Source: CAG-791 sp963596015
Lineage (GTDB): Bacteria; Bacillota; Clostridia; Lachnospirales; Lachnospiraceae
Assembly (NCBI GenBank): GCA_963596015.1
Contig: CAVBJS010000029.1
Location: forward strand, 1-32,020
DNA length: 32,020 nucleotides
Direction: 5' to 3'
Shown here in pieces: positions 8,901 through 16,656 of the stretch. The number at the start of each line of letters is the position of its first letter. Position 1 is the stretch's first letter. Made by a program: the position numbers and the translations under genes. The notes under the pieces are model-generated. The model searched no databases. It was not told where the DNA came from and saw only the letters and a list, made by a program, of their open reading frames with translations.

Positions 8901-9480
8901 TCATCTCAAGGAGCGCCCCATTGACGGTCTGCTGGTCCGGATAGCCGTGATCCTGCAGCTCCAGAAAGAAATTTCCTTTTCCAAAGCAGTCTAAGTAACG
9001 AAGGGCTGCTTCCTCTGCCTCCTGCCGATTGCCCCGGACGATCGCTCTGGCCACCTCTCCCGCCAGACAGGCGGAGAGGGCAATGATGCCCTCGTGATGC
9101 TCCCGCAGCAGCTCCATATCCACCCGGGGCTTGTAATAATAGCCTTCTGTAAAGGAGCGGGAGACGATCTTCATCAGATTTTCGTAACCGGTGTTATTTT
9201 CTGCCAGAAGGATCAGGTGATAGTAGCGATCCTCCCCGTCAGTCCGCTCTCTGTCAAAGCGAGAGTGGGGCGCCACGTAGACCTCACAGCCGATGACCGG
9301 ATTGATCCCCGCCTCTTTCGCCGCCTTATAAAAATCAATAATGCCATACATAACCCCGTGGTCCGTGACCGCAGCCGCGGTCATGCCCAGCTCCTTGATC
9401 CGCTTGACGTACTCTCCGATCTTATTGGAGCCGTCCAGCAGGGAATATTCTGTATGAACATGCAAATGTGCAAATGCCAT
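5953..9480 (-). CDS. dnaE: DNA polymerase III subunit alpha, DnaE type
   Basis: A 1175-residue replicative polymerase subunit of the C-family. In order: an N-terminal PHP domain (HLHVHTEYSLLDG at 5-17, VTDHG at 38-42), the polymerase palm with GPGRGSAAGS (355-364) and the catalytic Asp pair in PDIDVDF (D397 and D399), a third acidic motif in KMDFLGLRTL, the fingers and helix-hairpin-helix region with AYKGVGR-like sequence (ALTAIKGVGRPVI), and a C-terminal OB fold (from about residue 1000, GGLVAEKKVKYTKNDKVMAFL). In Firmicutes DnaE works beside PolC in lagging-strand initiation; polC is not in this window. The start has AGGAAGG upstream. Length is normal and no frameshift is visible. Confidence 0.95.
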   Translation of the reverse strand: MAFAHLHVHTEYSLLDGSNKIGEYVKRIKELGMTAAAVTDHGVMYGIIDFYKAAKEAGINPVIGCEVYVAPHSRFDRERTDGEDRYYHLILLAENNTGYENLMKIVSRSFTEGYYYKPRVDMELLREHHEGIIALSACLAGEVARAIVRGNRQEAEEAALRYLDCFGKGNFFLELQDHGYPDQQTVNGALLEMSRKLDIPLVATNDVHYTYAEDAEAHDILLCIQTGKKLSDEDRMRYVGGQFYVKTEKEMKELFPYALEAVENTQTIADRCHVEFTFHETKLPHYEVPEGYDSWSYLNKLCDDGMKERYPEDDGTLRRRLEYELGVIRDMGYVDYFLIVWDYINYAREHGISVGPGRGSAAGSIVSYCLKITNIDPIRYQLLFERFLNPERVSMPDIDVDFCFERRQEVIDYVTRKYGKDKVVQIITFGTLAAKGVLRDVGRVMDLPYAFVDSISKMVPAELGITLQKALKMNPEMRSVYEKDERVHRLIDMSMRLEGLPRHSSVHAAGVVICQRPAEEFVPLSRAADGSITTQFTMTTVEELGLLKMDFLGLRTLTVIQNAVELVNRSLEQTKGAYPSYELPAISGAVQENPAGTPLDIDKIDYDDKAVFAAISTGKTDGVFQLESGGMQGFMKELQPENLEDLIAGISLYRPGPMDFIPKYIEGKKNASSITYATPELEPILAPTYGCIVYQEQVMQIVRDLGGYTMGRSDLVRRAMSKKKQYVMEEERRNFIYGNEKEGVPGCVAKGISPEVANGIYDTMMDFAKYAFNKSHAACYAVVSYQTAWLKYYYPTEFMAALMTSVIDFPAKVAGYILTCRSMHIPLLPPDINESEAGFSVARGSIRYALTAIKGVGRPVIDAVVRERKARGPFRDLKDFITRMQGDERELNRRVLENFIKAGAFDSFGATRRQLMSVYAQLFEEIQKNQRDNMAGQMTLFDLMGEEERKEFEVQLPPIGEFDKSTKLAFEKEVLGIYVSGHPMEEYVDLWKKHVTNRAGDFLLQEETNQPLAKDGERTVIGGLVAEKKVKYTKNDKVMAFLMVEDLTGSVEVIVFPKTYEQYGNLIEEDGKIFVEGRVSLEDEKDGRVIAQKIIPFDRIPKKLWIRFPDKETYAQKEAQLLELVANYGGRDQVVIYIENPKAKKVLPPGQGVQADEDLLTQLGELFGKENVTLV

Positions 9481-9526
9481 GGATTGGATCTTCCTTCCTG
9501 TGTCGGACTATAGCGCCTGTTGCCAT

Positions 9527-9608
9527 GCATCGGTCGGCCGAGGAAGCGGGGCCTGCAGTCAGTATCCGGATTGGTGGATGCCTCTCGTCTCCCTTGGCCA
9601 GCCGATGC
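9527..9608 (-). repeat. Inverted-repeat element containing Family 3 core, copy D
   Basis: An inverted pair, GCATCGGTCGGCC (9527-9539) and GGCCAGCCGATGC (9596-9608, 2 mismatches), encloses a segment (9546-9588) that aligns without gaps to the reverse complement of 24531-24605 through GTATCCGG and GCCTCTCG. The differences are mostly transitions. It fills the gap between dnaE and the upstream permease gene. The inverted arms could form a hairpin but there is no T-run. Confidence 0.45.
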
Positions 9609-9620
9609 ACCATACAGCCA

Positions 9621-12392
9621 CTACTCCACGCTCTTAAGCGACTCCACCATATCGATCCCAGCAATAGCCTTGTGGGCCATGAGGTTGACCATCAGGGAAA
9701 AGACTACCGTCAGCAGCGCCGCATACAGGTAGCTGTGGGTGCTGACCGTGCGTCCGAACATGACATAACTCACCTCTACGGTGGTGATGAGCCAGGCATG
9801 CAGAAAGCCGCCTGCCACCAGTCCCGCTATAATGCCAAGACCCGTAAGAACGATGGTCTCCCTGTATACATAGGCCGCCGTCTCCCCGTCCTGAAATCCC
9901 AGCACCTTCAGAGTCGCCAGCTCTCTCTTTCTCTCTGTGATATTGATATTGGTCAGATTATACAGCACCACAAAGGCCAGCGCCGCAGCCGAGAGAATGA
10001 TGATGATGACAGAGTAATTGATGCTGTTCATGCTGTCTGTCATCTGCTCTCTGATGGTATCTATGCGGGAATAGGCCGTCACGCCCTCTGCCTGCATCAG
10101 CTCCGTGGAAAGACGGTCTGCGATAGCTTCCGCATCCTCCCCCTCCGGATAGCGCACCATGATGATATTCTTCTGGGGCGTTTCCCCCGTCAGCTTTTCA
10201 TAATAGTTCTCGGACATGTAGCAATAGTGGTATACATAATTTTCCACAATATCCGCCACGGTCACAGTGATCCTGCGCTCGTTGGGCAGGCGCAGTTCGA
10301 CCTCGTCCCCCTTCTTGACCCGGAGCATGGAGGCCATTTTTTCCGATAAAAGGACGCCGTCCGCAGGGAAAGACACGGTGCTTTCATCATTTCTGTGGCG
10401 CAGGGTAAAGAATTCCCGGAATCTCTGCTCATCCTCTGTCACGTGGAGATACACCCTCTCCAGATGCTCCCCGTTGGCATAGGCATCCGTTAAGGCCTGA
10501 TAGCCGTCGCACCAGGCTGCCACGCCGCCGCTTTCCTTTAGCATTTCTTCTATGGCGTCCACTTCTTCCGGTGTCACATCGTCCGATAAACCCACCGTGG
10601 CATTGTAACGGCTGATCTCATCATATTGCCTGGTCAGAATATCAAAAATAGAGTCATGCAACCCAAAGCCTGTAGTCAGCAGCGCCGTGCATCCCATAAT
10701 ACCGATGACCGTCATCCAGAAACGCTGTTTGTAACGGAAAAGATTTCGCACCGTTACCTTGGTGATAAAGGAAAGTCTCCTCCAGATAAAGGGAATGTGC
10801 TCTAACCAGACCCGGTGTCCCGGCTTGGGTGCCCTGGGCCGCATCAGGGAGGCAGGGGATTCCCGCAGAGTGGTCATGCAGGTCAAGGCCGCCGTGCCGG
10901 TGCTGGCCAAAACTGCCATCAGTATGGCAATGATGCAGATGCCCGGCTGGGGCCGATAGGTCATAGAAGGCAGGGTATACATCATCCCCCAGGCGCCGAA
11001 AATAACCTGGGGAATTGTCAGACATCCGGCCACAGCCCCCAGGATTCCTCCCGCAGCACCGGCGGTGGTGGTATATCCCAGATACTTCACGGCTACCTGG
11101 CCGCCGGAAAAGCCCAGCGCTTTTAAAGAGCCGATCTCGGAGCGGTTCTCCTCCACCATCCGGGTTACCGTGGTAAGGGTAGCCAGAGCTGCTACCAAGA
11201 AGAAGATGACCGGAAAGACCTTCGCCAGATTGCCCATGCGCTCTGCATCGGACTGATAGCCGGCATAGCCGATATTCTCATTCCGGGTCAGCAGATAACA
11301 CTCTCCGTCTCCTAAATCTGCCAGCTGCTCCTTGGCATCCTGTATCTTTTCCTCCGCCGCAGAGAGTCTGGCCTTGGCCGTTTCTTTGCTTCGCTCATAG
11401 GTATGCAGTCCCTGACGGTACTCCTCTTCTTTTTCCATCAAGGCACTTCGGATGGTGAAAAAAGTCAGTCCCTTGGCCTTGTACTTTTCATATTCGACCC
11501 AGCCATCGTCTAACTGTGCTCTGGCATCTTCCAATTCCTGCCGGGCTTCTTCCAGACTTTCGTCGGTCTTTTGAACGGCTTCCTGATAGGTATTCTGGGC
11601 ATCTGCCAGTTCTTTTTCCCCGTCTGCGCGCAGCGTCTGTGCACGGTTTTCGGAAATCGTCTCTATCCGTTCCTGTATGCTTTCCGTAAAGGCATCTACC
11701 GCATCGTCATAGCGGTCGGTGTATGCCTCCAGGCCCTGGGTATCCTCCAACGTCAGGTAAATGTTGGTATAGTAATCCTGGGTAAACTCCTCCGGCAGGA
11801 TAAAGATGACAGCGGACACCTGTCCCGTGCCGATGGAAGAGCTGCCTCTGGTAAGGGAAATATACAGAGGGCTGTCCACCGCTCCCACGATGGTATAGGT
11901 TTTATCTTCCAGGGTATCTTCGTCATTGCCCCCGGGGGAGACAGTGATCTTATCTCCCACCTGCAAGCCCTGGCGCTCCATCATCCTTCCCTCTGCCACG
12001 CACTCTCCCTTAGCAGCAGGAAGCCGACCCTGGGTAAGCTTTGGCAGGCTGATGGTCTCCGGCAGAGACAACATGGAAACCGTCAGGTTTTCATAGGTGG
12101 CATCCACCCGCTTTTCCCCTTCTGCCTGACGAACACCCTGTATCTCACGGATCTCCTGCAGGTTTTCCTCACTCCAGCCTACCGTGGAGACCAGCTGCAG
12201 ATCCATCAGATTCTGGGCCTTGTAATACAGATCTGCCGTATATTCCATATCCGGCGCCGTAGTCCTGAGCCCGGACAGAAAGGCCACCGCCAGGGCACTG
12301 AGCAGAAAAAGAGAGAGAAAACGTTTCCGGGAGTGTCTGATCTCCCGCCTGACATCCAGCAATAAGTTGTTTTTTCGCTTTCTTCCTGCCAT
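9621..12392 (-). CDS. Large ABC transporter permease, FtsX/LolC type with coiled-coil insert
   Basis: A 923-residue membrane protein. After a first membrane helix (about 24-42, RFLSLFLLSALAVAFLSG) comes a large outside domain including a long, charged coiled coil (about 245-370, rich in EARQELEDARAQL-like heptads). A first FtsX module follows with EIGSLKALGFSGGQ and several helices, then a second outer domain and a C-terminal FtsX module with RELATLKVLGFQDGE. This two-module layout is typical of Gram-positive FtsX-type exporters that work with a separate MacB-like ATPase, which is the gene directly upstream (12570-13286). The substrate is unknown. The start at 12392 has AAAGAGG upstream; extending to 12470 would translate the family 1 repeat and add 26 false residues. 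The leader carries the hairpin array. Confidence 0.85.
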   Translation of the reverse strand: MAGRKRKNNLLLDVRREIRHSRKRFLSLFLLSALAVAFLSGLRTTAPDMEYTADLYYKAQNLMDLQLVSTVGWSEENLQEIREIQGVRQAEGEKRVDATYENLTVSMLSLPETISLPKLTQGRLPAAKGECVAEGRMMERQGLQVGDKITVSPGGNDEDTLEDKTYTIVGAVDSPLYISLTRGSSSIGTGQVSAVIFILPEEFTQDYYTNIYLTLEDTQGLEAYTDRYDDAVDAFTESIQERIETISENRAQTLRADGEKELADAQNTYQEAVQKTDESLEEARQELEDARAQLDDGWVEYEKYKAKGLTFFTIRSALMEKEEEYRQGLHTYERSKETAKARLSAAEEKIQDAKEQLADLGDGECYLLTRNENIGYAGYQSDAERMGNLAKVFPVIFFLVAALATLTTVTRMVEENRSEIGSLKALGFSGGQVAVKYLGYTTTAGAAGGILGAVAGCLTIPQVIFGAWGMMYTLPSMTYRPQPGICIIAILMAVLASTGTAALTCMTTLRESPASLMRPRAPKPGHRVWLEHIPFIWRRLSFITKVTVRNLFRYKQRFWMTVIGIMGCTALLTTGFGLHDSIFDILTRQYDEISRYNATVGLSDDVTPEEVDAIEEMLKESGGVAAWCDGYQALTDAYANGEHLERVYLHVTEDEQRFREFFTLRHRNDESTVSFPADGVLLSEKMASMLRVKKGDEVELRLPNERRITVTVADIVENYVYHYCYMSENYYEKLTGETPQKNIIMVRYPEGEDAEAIADRLSTELMQAEGVTAYSRIDTIREQMTDSMNSINYSVIIIILSAAALAFVVLYNLTNINITERKRELATLKVLGFQDGETAAYVYRETIVLTGLGIIAGLVAGGFLHAWLITTVEVSYVMFGRTVSTHSYLYAALLTVVFSLMVNLMAHKAIAGIDMVESLKSVE

Positions 12393-12405
12393 AGTTACCT
12401 CTTTA

Positions 12406-12564
12406 TGCCGCAGCTTGTCTGCGGCAGCACGAGGAGAATTTCGCCCAGGTGAATTCTCCGATGTGATCACGCATGGATGCCGCTTACGGCATCTATGCAG
12501 TCTGAAGAAATGCTATCGAGCATTTCTTCAGACTTTGCCTCTCTTGCCGCGGTTTACTGCGGCA
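12406..12564 (-). repeat. Family 1 hairpin-array leader, copy before the large permease gene
   Basis: In gene direction, five stems follow each other. D' is TGCCGC/GCGGCA at 12545-12564. A is a perfect 16-bp stem with a CGAT loop at 12499-12534. B is ATGCCG/CGGCAT at 12477-12492. C is GGAGAATT/AATTCTCC at 12433-12459. D is TGCCGCAG/CTGCGGCA with a 5-nt loop at 12406-12426. The ribosome binding site AAAGAGG and the ATG at 12392 follow D by 13 nt. A purine run after D' resembles an unused ribosome binding site. Confidence 0.85.
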
Positions 12565-12569
12565 GCCTC

Positions 12570-13286
12570 CTACCAGTTGATCTCTTCCACCGGCGTGGGA
12601 TCTTCATTGCGTTCCATCCTGTCCGCCTTGCCGTTTCGCACGTGGATCACTCTGTCTGCCATGGGGCACAGTGCCGTATTGTGGGTGATGACGATGACGG
12701 TCATGCCGCTCTGTCGGCAGGTATCCTGCAGCAGTTTTAAAATAGACTTGCCTGTCACATAGTCCAGGGCCCCCGTAGGCTCATCACACAGCAGCAGCTT
12801 GGGATTCTTGGCCAGGGCTCTGGCGATGGCTACCCGCTGCTGTTCGCCGCCGGAAAGCTGGGCAGGGAAATTGGCCGCTCTGTCCTTTAACCCCACTTCT
12901 GTCAGCACTTCCATGGCATCCAAAGGCTCCCTGCAGATCTGGGCTGCCAGTTCCACATTTTCCAGTGCGGTCAGGTTCTGCACCAGATTATAGAACTGAA
13001 AGACGAAGCCAATGTCATAGCGGCGATATTTGGTCAGCTCTTTGGTGCTTAAGTCACTGACAACCGTTCCGTCTACCGTGATCTTTCCGGAAGAACACTG
13101 ATCCATACCGCCTAACATATTCAATACGGTGGTCTTTCCCGCGCCGCTGGGTCCTACGATGACGACAAACTCCCCTTTGCCGATCTGAAATTCGATCTCA
13201 TCCACGGCCCGAATGGTCACCTCGCCCATTTTATATTCCTTTGTGACCTTCTCAAATGTAATGTAATCCGGCTGTTTTGTCTGCAT
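12570..13286 (-). CDS. ABC transporter ATP-binding protein, MacB/LolD type
   Basis: A 238-residue cytoplasmic ATPase. Visible are Walker A GPSGAGKTT, the Q-loop FVFQFYNL, the ABC signature LSGGEQQRVAIARA, Walker B LLLCDEPTGALD and the H-loop VITHN. It belongs to the FtsE/LolD/MacB class that powers FtsX-type permeases; the partner is the large permease immediately downstream (177-nt gap holding hairpins). The start at 13286 has AGAAAGGTG upstream. A possible ATG at 13301 overlaps the TGA of the last mini-ORF in the 40-bp array and would add five residues (MRKVI). If translation were coupled through that array, 13301 would be the start, so the choice is open. Confidence 0.9.
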   Translation of the reverse strand: MQTKQPDYITFEKVTKEYKMGEVTIRAVDEIEFQIGKGEFVVIVGPSGAGKTTVLNMLGGMDQCSSGKITVDGTVVSDLSTKELTKYRRYDIGFVFQFYNLVQNLTALENVELAAQICREPLDAMEVLTEVGLKDRAANFPAQLSGGEQQRVAIARALAKNPKLLLCDEPTGALDYVTGKSILKLLQDTCRQSGMTVIVITHNTALCPMADRVIHVRNGKADRMERNEDPTPVEEINW

Positions 13287-13300
13287 AATCACCTTTCTCA

Positions 13301-13510
13301 TGCCGCAGCCAAGCTGCGGCTGCGCATCTTAGTTTTCCTGCGCCACGGCTTGGCTGCAGCTGTGTATCTTAATTTGCCCACGCCACGGCTTGGCTGCGGC
13401 TGCGCATCTTAATTGTCCCACGCCACGGCTTGGCTGCGGCTGCACATCTTAGTTTTCCCGCGCCACGGCTTGGCTGCGGCTTCGCATCTTACCTACTCCA
13501 TGCCGCAGTC
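13301..13510 (-). repeat. Tandem repeat, 5 x 40 bp, made of hairpin D units
   Basis: Five 40-bp units lie at 13301-13340, 13341-13380, 13381-13420, 13421-13460 and 13461-13500, with a partial sixth. Each has a D-type stem (perfect 8 bp in the unit next to the gene, one mismatch and a wobble in the others), then a 21-nt linker. In gene direction the linker reads as a purine-rich stretch followed by TAAGATG (TAAGATA in one unit). The array fills the space between the ispD stop and the ATPase start. Confidence 0.9.
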
Positions 13511-13520
13511 CAACCGCCTA

Positions 13521-14327
13521 TCATTCTCTGCTGTCTTTCAAAAAAGCCTCTCCGATCAGCAGGTCCTCCGGTGTGGTGATCTTGATATTGCGGTAGGAAG
13601 CCTCCACCAGCTGCACCTTTTGGTGCAGCAACGTTTCCACCACCATGGCGTCATCCGTGATATGGATACCTGCCGCCAGCAGCGCATCATACTGCCGGCT
13701 CATTTTTTCGTAGGCATCCCGGATCATGGAGGAGGAAAAGACCTGAGGCGTCTGCACCAGCCAGACACTGGATCTGTCCGGCGTATCGGTCACGTAATTG
13801 CCCGCATCTGTAAGCTTCACTGTATCCTTGGATGGCATACCGGCCACCACAGCAGCGGTTCCCGGTGCCTGCTCTTCCCGGGTCTTTGCGGCGTCATAGA
13901 GTCTTTCCAGGGTTTCCTCATCCAGAAAAGCCCTGGCACCATCGTGGATAAAGCAAAAGTCACAGGGCCAGTCTATGACCCGAAGGCCATTGCGCACCGA
14001 AAAGCAGCGCTCACTGCCGCCGGGCGTCAAGATCCTCACTTTTCCCTTAAAGGTACCACCCTTACAGGCTGCGGCCACCCTTTTCTCCACCGGCTCCACG
14101 ATCTGGGTGCGGCAGAATTCTTCTTCTCCGGCCGGCGTCACCAGCACGATATCCGAGATCACCGGGCTCTTCTCTAAGGTTTCCAGGCTATAGGACAGAA
14201 CAGGCCGGCCGCACAGTTCCATGTACTGTTTGCGGACCGGCCCTCCCATTCGCGTTCCGCTGCCGGCTGCCAGCAGGATCGCTGTGCAGCGGCGGTACGG
14301 TTGTGACTGCGTATTATGATCTTCCAT
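13521..14327 (-). CDS. ispD: 2-C-methyl-D-erythritol 4-phosphate cytidylyltransferase
   Basis: A 268-residue enzyme of the MEP isoprenoid pathway that joins CTP and methylerythritol 4-phosphate. The nucleotide-binding signature AILLAAGSGTRMGG-PVRKQY lies near residues 16-35, and other family blocks are IHDGARAFLDEETL, AAVVAGMPSKDTVK, QTPQVFSSSMI and ITTPEDLLIGEAFL at the C-terminus. It is some 30 residues longer than the usual enzyme, mainly through a short N-terminal tail and an inserted loop. The ATG at 14327 overlaps the last 14 nt of tsaD, and its ribosome binding site (GGGAGAAAATCT) lies inside tsaD, so translation is probably coupled. No ispF follows. Confidence 0.93.
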   Translation of the reverse strand: MEDHNTQSQPYRRCTAILLAAGSGTRMGGPVRKQYMELCGRPVLSYSLETLEKSPVISDIVLVTPAGEEEFCRTQIVEPVEKRVAAACKGGTFKGKVRILTPGGSERCFSVRNGLRVIDWPCDFCFIHDGARAFLDEETLERLYDAAKTREEQAPGTAAVVAGMPSKDTVKLTDAGNYVTDTPDRSSVWLVQTPQVFSSSMIRDAYEKMSRQYDALLAAGIHITDDAMVVETLLHQKVQLVEASYRNIKITTPEDLLIGEAFLKDSRE

Positions 14328-15357
14328 AGATTTTCTCTCCCAAAGGCAGGTTGGGCATAGCATTCAGATCCATGCCGCTGCGGCTTCCTCTGCGGTATTC
14401 GTAGTAACCGGCGCAGCCGATCATAGCGGCATTGTCGGTACATAAAATGGGCGGCGGACAGTAAAAGGAAATCCCGTTTTTGCTGCAGGCCTCCTGCATG
14501 GCCGCCCGCAGTGCACTGTTGGAGGCCACGCCTCCGGCCAATGCCAGCTTCTTAAAGTGATGCGCTCTGGCTGCCTCCATGGCATGGGCTACCAGCACAT
14601 CCACTACCGCCTGCTGGAAAGAAGCTGCTACATCCGGCACGGAGAAGCTCTCCCCTTTCATATCGCAGGTGTTGATATAGTTAAGTACCGCAGACTTAAT
14701 GCCGCTGAAAGTGAAATCATAGGCATTGGCTGCCACTTTTCCTCTGGGGAAATGGATAGCCTCCGGATTGCCTTCTTTGGCTGCCTTATCTATCTTAGGG
14801 CCGCCGGGATAGCCAAGGCCGATGGCTCTGGCCACCTTATCAAAGGCCTCTCCCGCCGCATCGTCTCTGGTTCTTCCCAGGATCTCATACTCCCCATAGT
14901 TCTTTACCAGCACCAGGTGGGTATGTCCTCCCGAGACCACCAGACACACAAAAGGGGGCTCCAGAGTGGGATCCGCGATAAAATTGGCACAGATATGTCC
15001 TTCTATGTGGTGAACGCCGATCAGAGGCTTCTCTGTGGCAAAGGCCAGGGCCTTGGCCGCAGAAACACCGATCAGCAGTGCCCCCACCAGACCGGGGCCG
15101 CAGGTCACCGCGATGGCGTCTATATCCTCTAATGTCTTGCCTGCGGTATCTAATGCCGCCCGGATCACCTGATTTACCCGCTCCGTATGTTTCCGGGAGG
15201 CGATCTCCGGCACCACGCCGCCGTATAAAGTATGGATATCGATCTGGGAAGAGATCTCATTGGACAATACGGTGCGCCCGTCGGTCACCACTGCCGCCGC
15301 CGTCTCATCGCAGGAAGATTCAATTGCCAGGATCGTAATAGGTTTTTCTGTAGACAT
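14314..15357 (-). CDS. tsaD: tRNA N6-threonylcarbamoyladenosine synthase catalytic subunit
   Basis: A 347-residue Kae1/TsaD-family protein that transfers the threonylcarbamoyl group onto A37 of ANN-decoding tRNAs, working with TsaB and TsaE encoded just upstream. Seen are ILAIESSCDETAAAV at the N-terminus, the metal-binding HHIEGH (H117 and H121), VSGGHTHLVLV, GGVASN and CTDNAAMIG. Length is typical. The start has GAGGAAAA upstream and a family 1 hairpin D ending 11 nt before the ATG. It overlaps ispD by 14 nt at its 3' end. TsaC/Sua5, which makes the substrate, is not in the window. Confidence 0.96.
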   Translation of the reverse strand: MSTEKPITILAIESSCDETAAAVVTDGRTVLSNEISSQIDIHTLYGGVVPEIASRKHTERVNQVIRAALDTAGKTLEDIDAIAVTCGPGLVGALLIGVSAAKALAFATEKPLIGVHHIEGHICANFIADPTLEPPFVCLVVSGGHTHLVLVKNYGEYEILGRTRDDAAGEAFDKVARAIGLGYPGGPKIDKAAKEGNPEAIHFPRGKVAANAYDFTFSGIKSAVLNYINTCDMKGESFSVPDVAASFQQAVVDVLVAHAMEAARAHHFKKLALAGGVASNSALRAAMQEACSKNGISFYCPPPILCTDNAAMIGCAGYYEYRRGSRSGMDLNAMPNLPLGEKIYGRS

Positions 15358-15370
15358 GTTTTCCTCTCTG

Positions 15371-15563
15371 TGCCGCAGCCTGCTGCGCTAGCACGAGGAG
15401 AATTTCGCGTAGGCGAATTCTCCGATGTGATCAAACAGTAAGGCTACAGGCAGCCTTACTGTTATCAACATGCCTTGCCATCAGGCAAGGTATGTTGATT
15501 TTCCTCTCTGCAGCGCAGCCTGCTGCGGCACCACGAGGAGAATTTCGCGTAGGCGAATTCTCC
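15371..15563 (-). repeat. Family 1 hairpin-array leader, double copy before tsaD
   Basis: Two C-D modules in the same orientation: C at 15397-15423 with D at 15371-15390, and C at 15537-15563 with D at 15511-15530. Between them stand two strong stems: AACAGTAAGGCT with its perfect complement (15434-15463), and a 15-bp stem starting TCAACAT (15465-15498, one wobble). The distal D is also followed by a GAGAGGAAAA purine run but no gene, so the leader seems to have been duplicated. Confidence 0.85.
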
Positions 15564-15579
15564 GATGTGTAAGATGATG

Positions 15580-16509
15580 CTATTTTTCGGTATCCTCTTC
15601 AAAGACCAATTCCACGCTCTTGCCGTCCTTGCCGGCGTAGCTCTCCGGAAAGATCCTACGCACTGCCGGCATGAACTCCTCTGCCTTGATCAGGGAAGGA
15701 CTAAAGTGGGTCAGCCACATTTTCTTCGGCTGTGCCTCTTTAGCCAGCTGCGCCGCCTCGGTAAAGGTCATATGCTTATGCTCCTTGGCCTTTCCCAGCT
15801 TGTCATCCTCACCGTACATGCCCTCGCAGATGAAAAGGTCCGCATCCTGTGCATTGCGCAGGATGGACTGGCAGGGCCTGGTGTCCGTGGTATAGGTGAC
15901 CTTCAGTCCCTTTCTGGCGGGACCAAGTACCATCTTTGGCGTATAAGTCTGCTCCGGGGTTTCTATGATCTCCCCCTTCTGCAGTCTGTTCCAGTAATTC
16001 TTGGGAATATCCAGGGCCATGGCTCTCTCTACATCAAAGCGGCCGGTTCGCTCCAATACCATGGAATAGCCGTAGCAAGTCACATTGTGGTTAACCCGGA
16101 ATGCATCAATATGAAAATCCTTCTCTCCCGGAAGCTCGATGCGCTCCTGCTGCTCATTTAATTCATGGAAACGGATCTCAAATGGCAGCTCCGGTGCAAT
16201 GACCCGCAGGGAATTCACTACCCGCTCCAGTCCCTTGGGGCCTACCAGCAGCAGTGGCTCTGTGCGCTCTGCATTGCCCATAGTCAACAGCATCCCCGGC
16301 AGACCGCTGATATGATCGGCATGATAGTGGGTAAAGCAGATCATATCGATGGGCTTAGGGCTCCATCCCTTTTTCTTCATGGCGATCTGGGTTCCCTCAC
16401 CGCAGTCGATCAATATGCTCTTTCCATTATAGCGAACCATCAATGAGGTCAGCCATCTGTAGGGAAGCGGCATCATACCGCCGCATCCAAGCAGACAAAC
16501 ATCTATCAT
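15580..16509 (-). CDS. rnz: Ribonuclease Z (tRNA 3'-processing endonuclease)
   Basis: A 309-residue metallo-beta-lactamase fold nuclease that cuts the 3' trailer from tRNA precursors. The zinc motif THYHADH (H61, H63, D65, H66) is intact, with VNHNVTCYGY, TTDTRPCQS and WLTHFSP supplying the later ligands. The N-terminal GCGGMMPLPYRWLTS replaces the commoner GTGAGxPxxxR form and fits a clostridial subgroup. GGGAGGTAAAG sits directly before the ATG at 16509; the frame runs back through the family 1 repeat to 16548, which would add 13 false residues. It lies between rimI and tsaD, grouping tRNA maturation and tRNA modification genes. Confidence 0.88.
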   Translation of the reverse strand: MIDVCLLGCGGMMPLPYRWLTSLMVRYNGKSILIDCGEGTQIAMKKKGWSPKPIDMICFTHYHADHISGLPGMLLTMGNAERTEPLLLVGPKGLERVVNSLRVIAPELPFEIRFHELNEQQERIELPGEKDFHIDAFRVNHNVTCYGYSMVLERTGRFDVERAMALDIPKNYWNRLQKGEIIETPEQTYTPKMVLGPARKGLKVTYTTDTRPCQSILRNAQDADLFICEGMYGEDDKLGKAKEHKHMTFTEAAQLAKEAQPKKMWLTHFSPSLIKAEEFMPAVRRIFPESYAGKDGKSVELVFEEDTEK

Positions 16510-16522
16510 CTTTACCTCCCTA

Positions 16523-16640
16523 TGCCGCAGCTTGTCTGCGGCACGCAAAGAGAAACGCGCGTAGGCGAATTCTCCGATGCTCTTCGCACCTATGCCGTTT
16601 ACAACATAAATGCCGTTTTAAAAAATGCTATCCGGCATTT
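16523..16640 (-). repeat. Family 1 hairpin-array leader before rnz
   Basis: D is perfect (TGCCGCAG/CTGCGGCA, 16523-16543) and ends 13 nt before the ATG. C is degenerate (16550-16574): GAATTCTCC survives but its partner arm is damaged. Farther out are ATGCCGTTT and the A-like ATGCTATCCGGCATTT sequences, matching the B and A modules of the copies at 12406 and 29749. Confidence 0.7.
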
Positions 16641-16656
16641 CCATCAAACTTATCTT

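Noticed and set aside
13301..13510. Possible CRISPR array
   Set aside because: The 40-bp units repeat in full, linker included; the variation is point substitutions rather than unique spacers.
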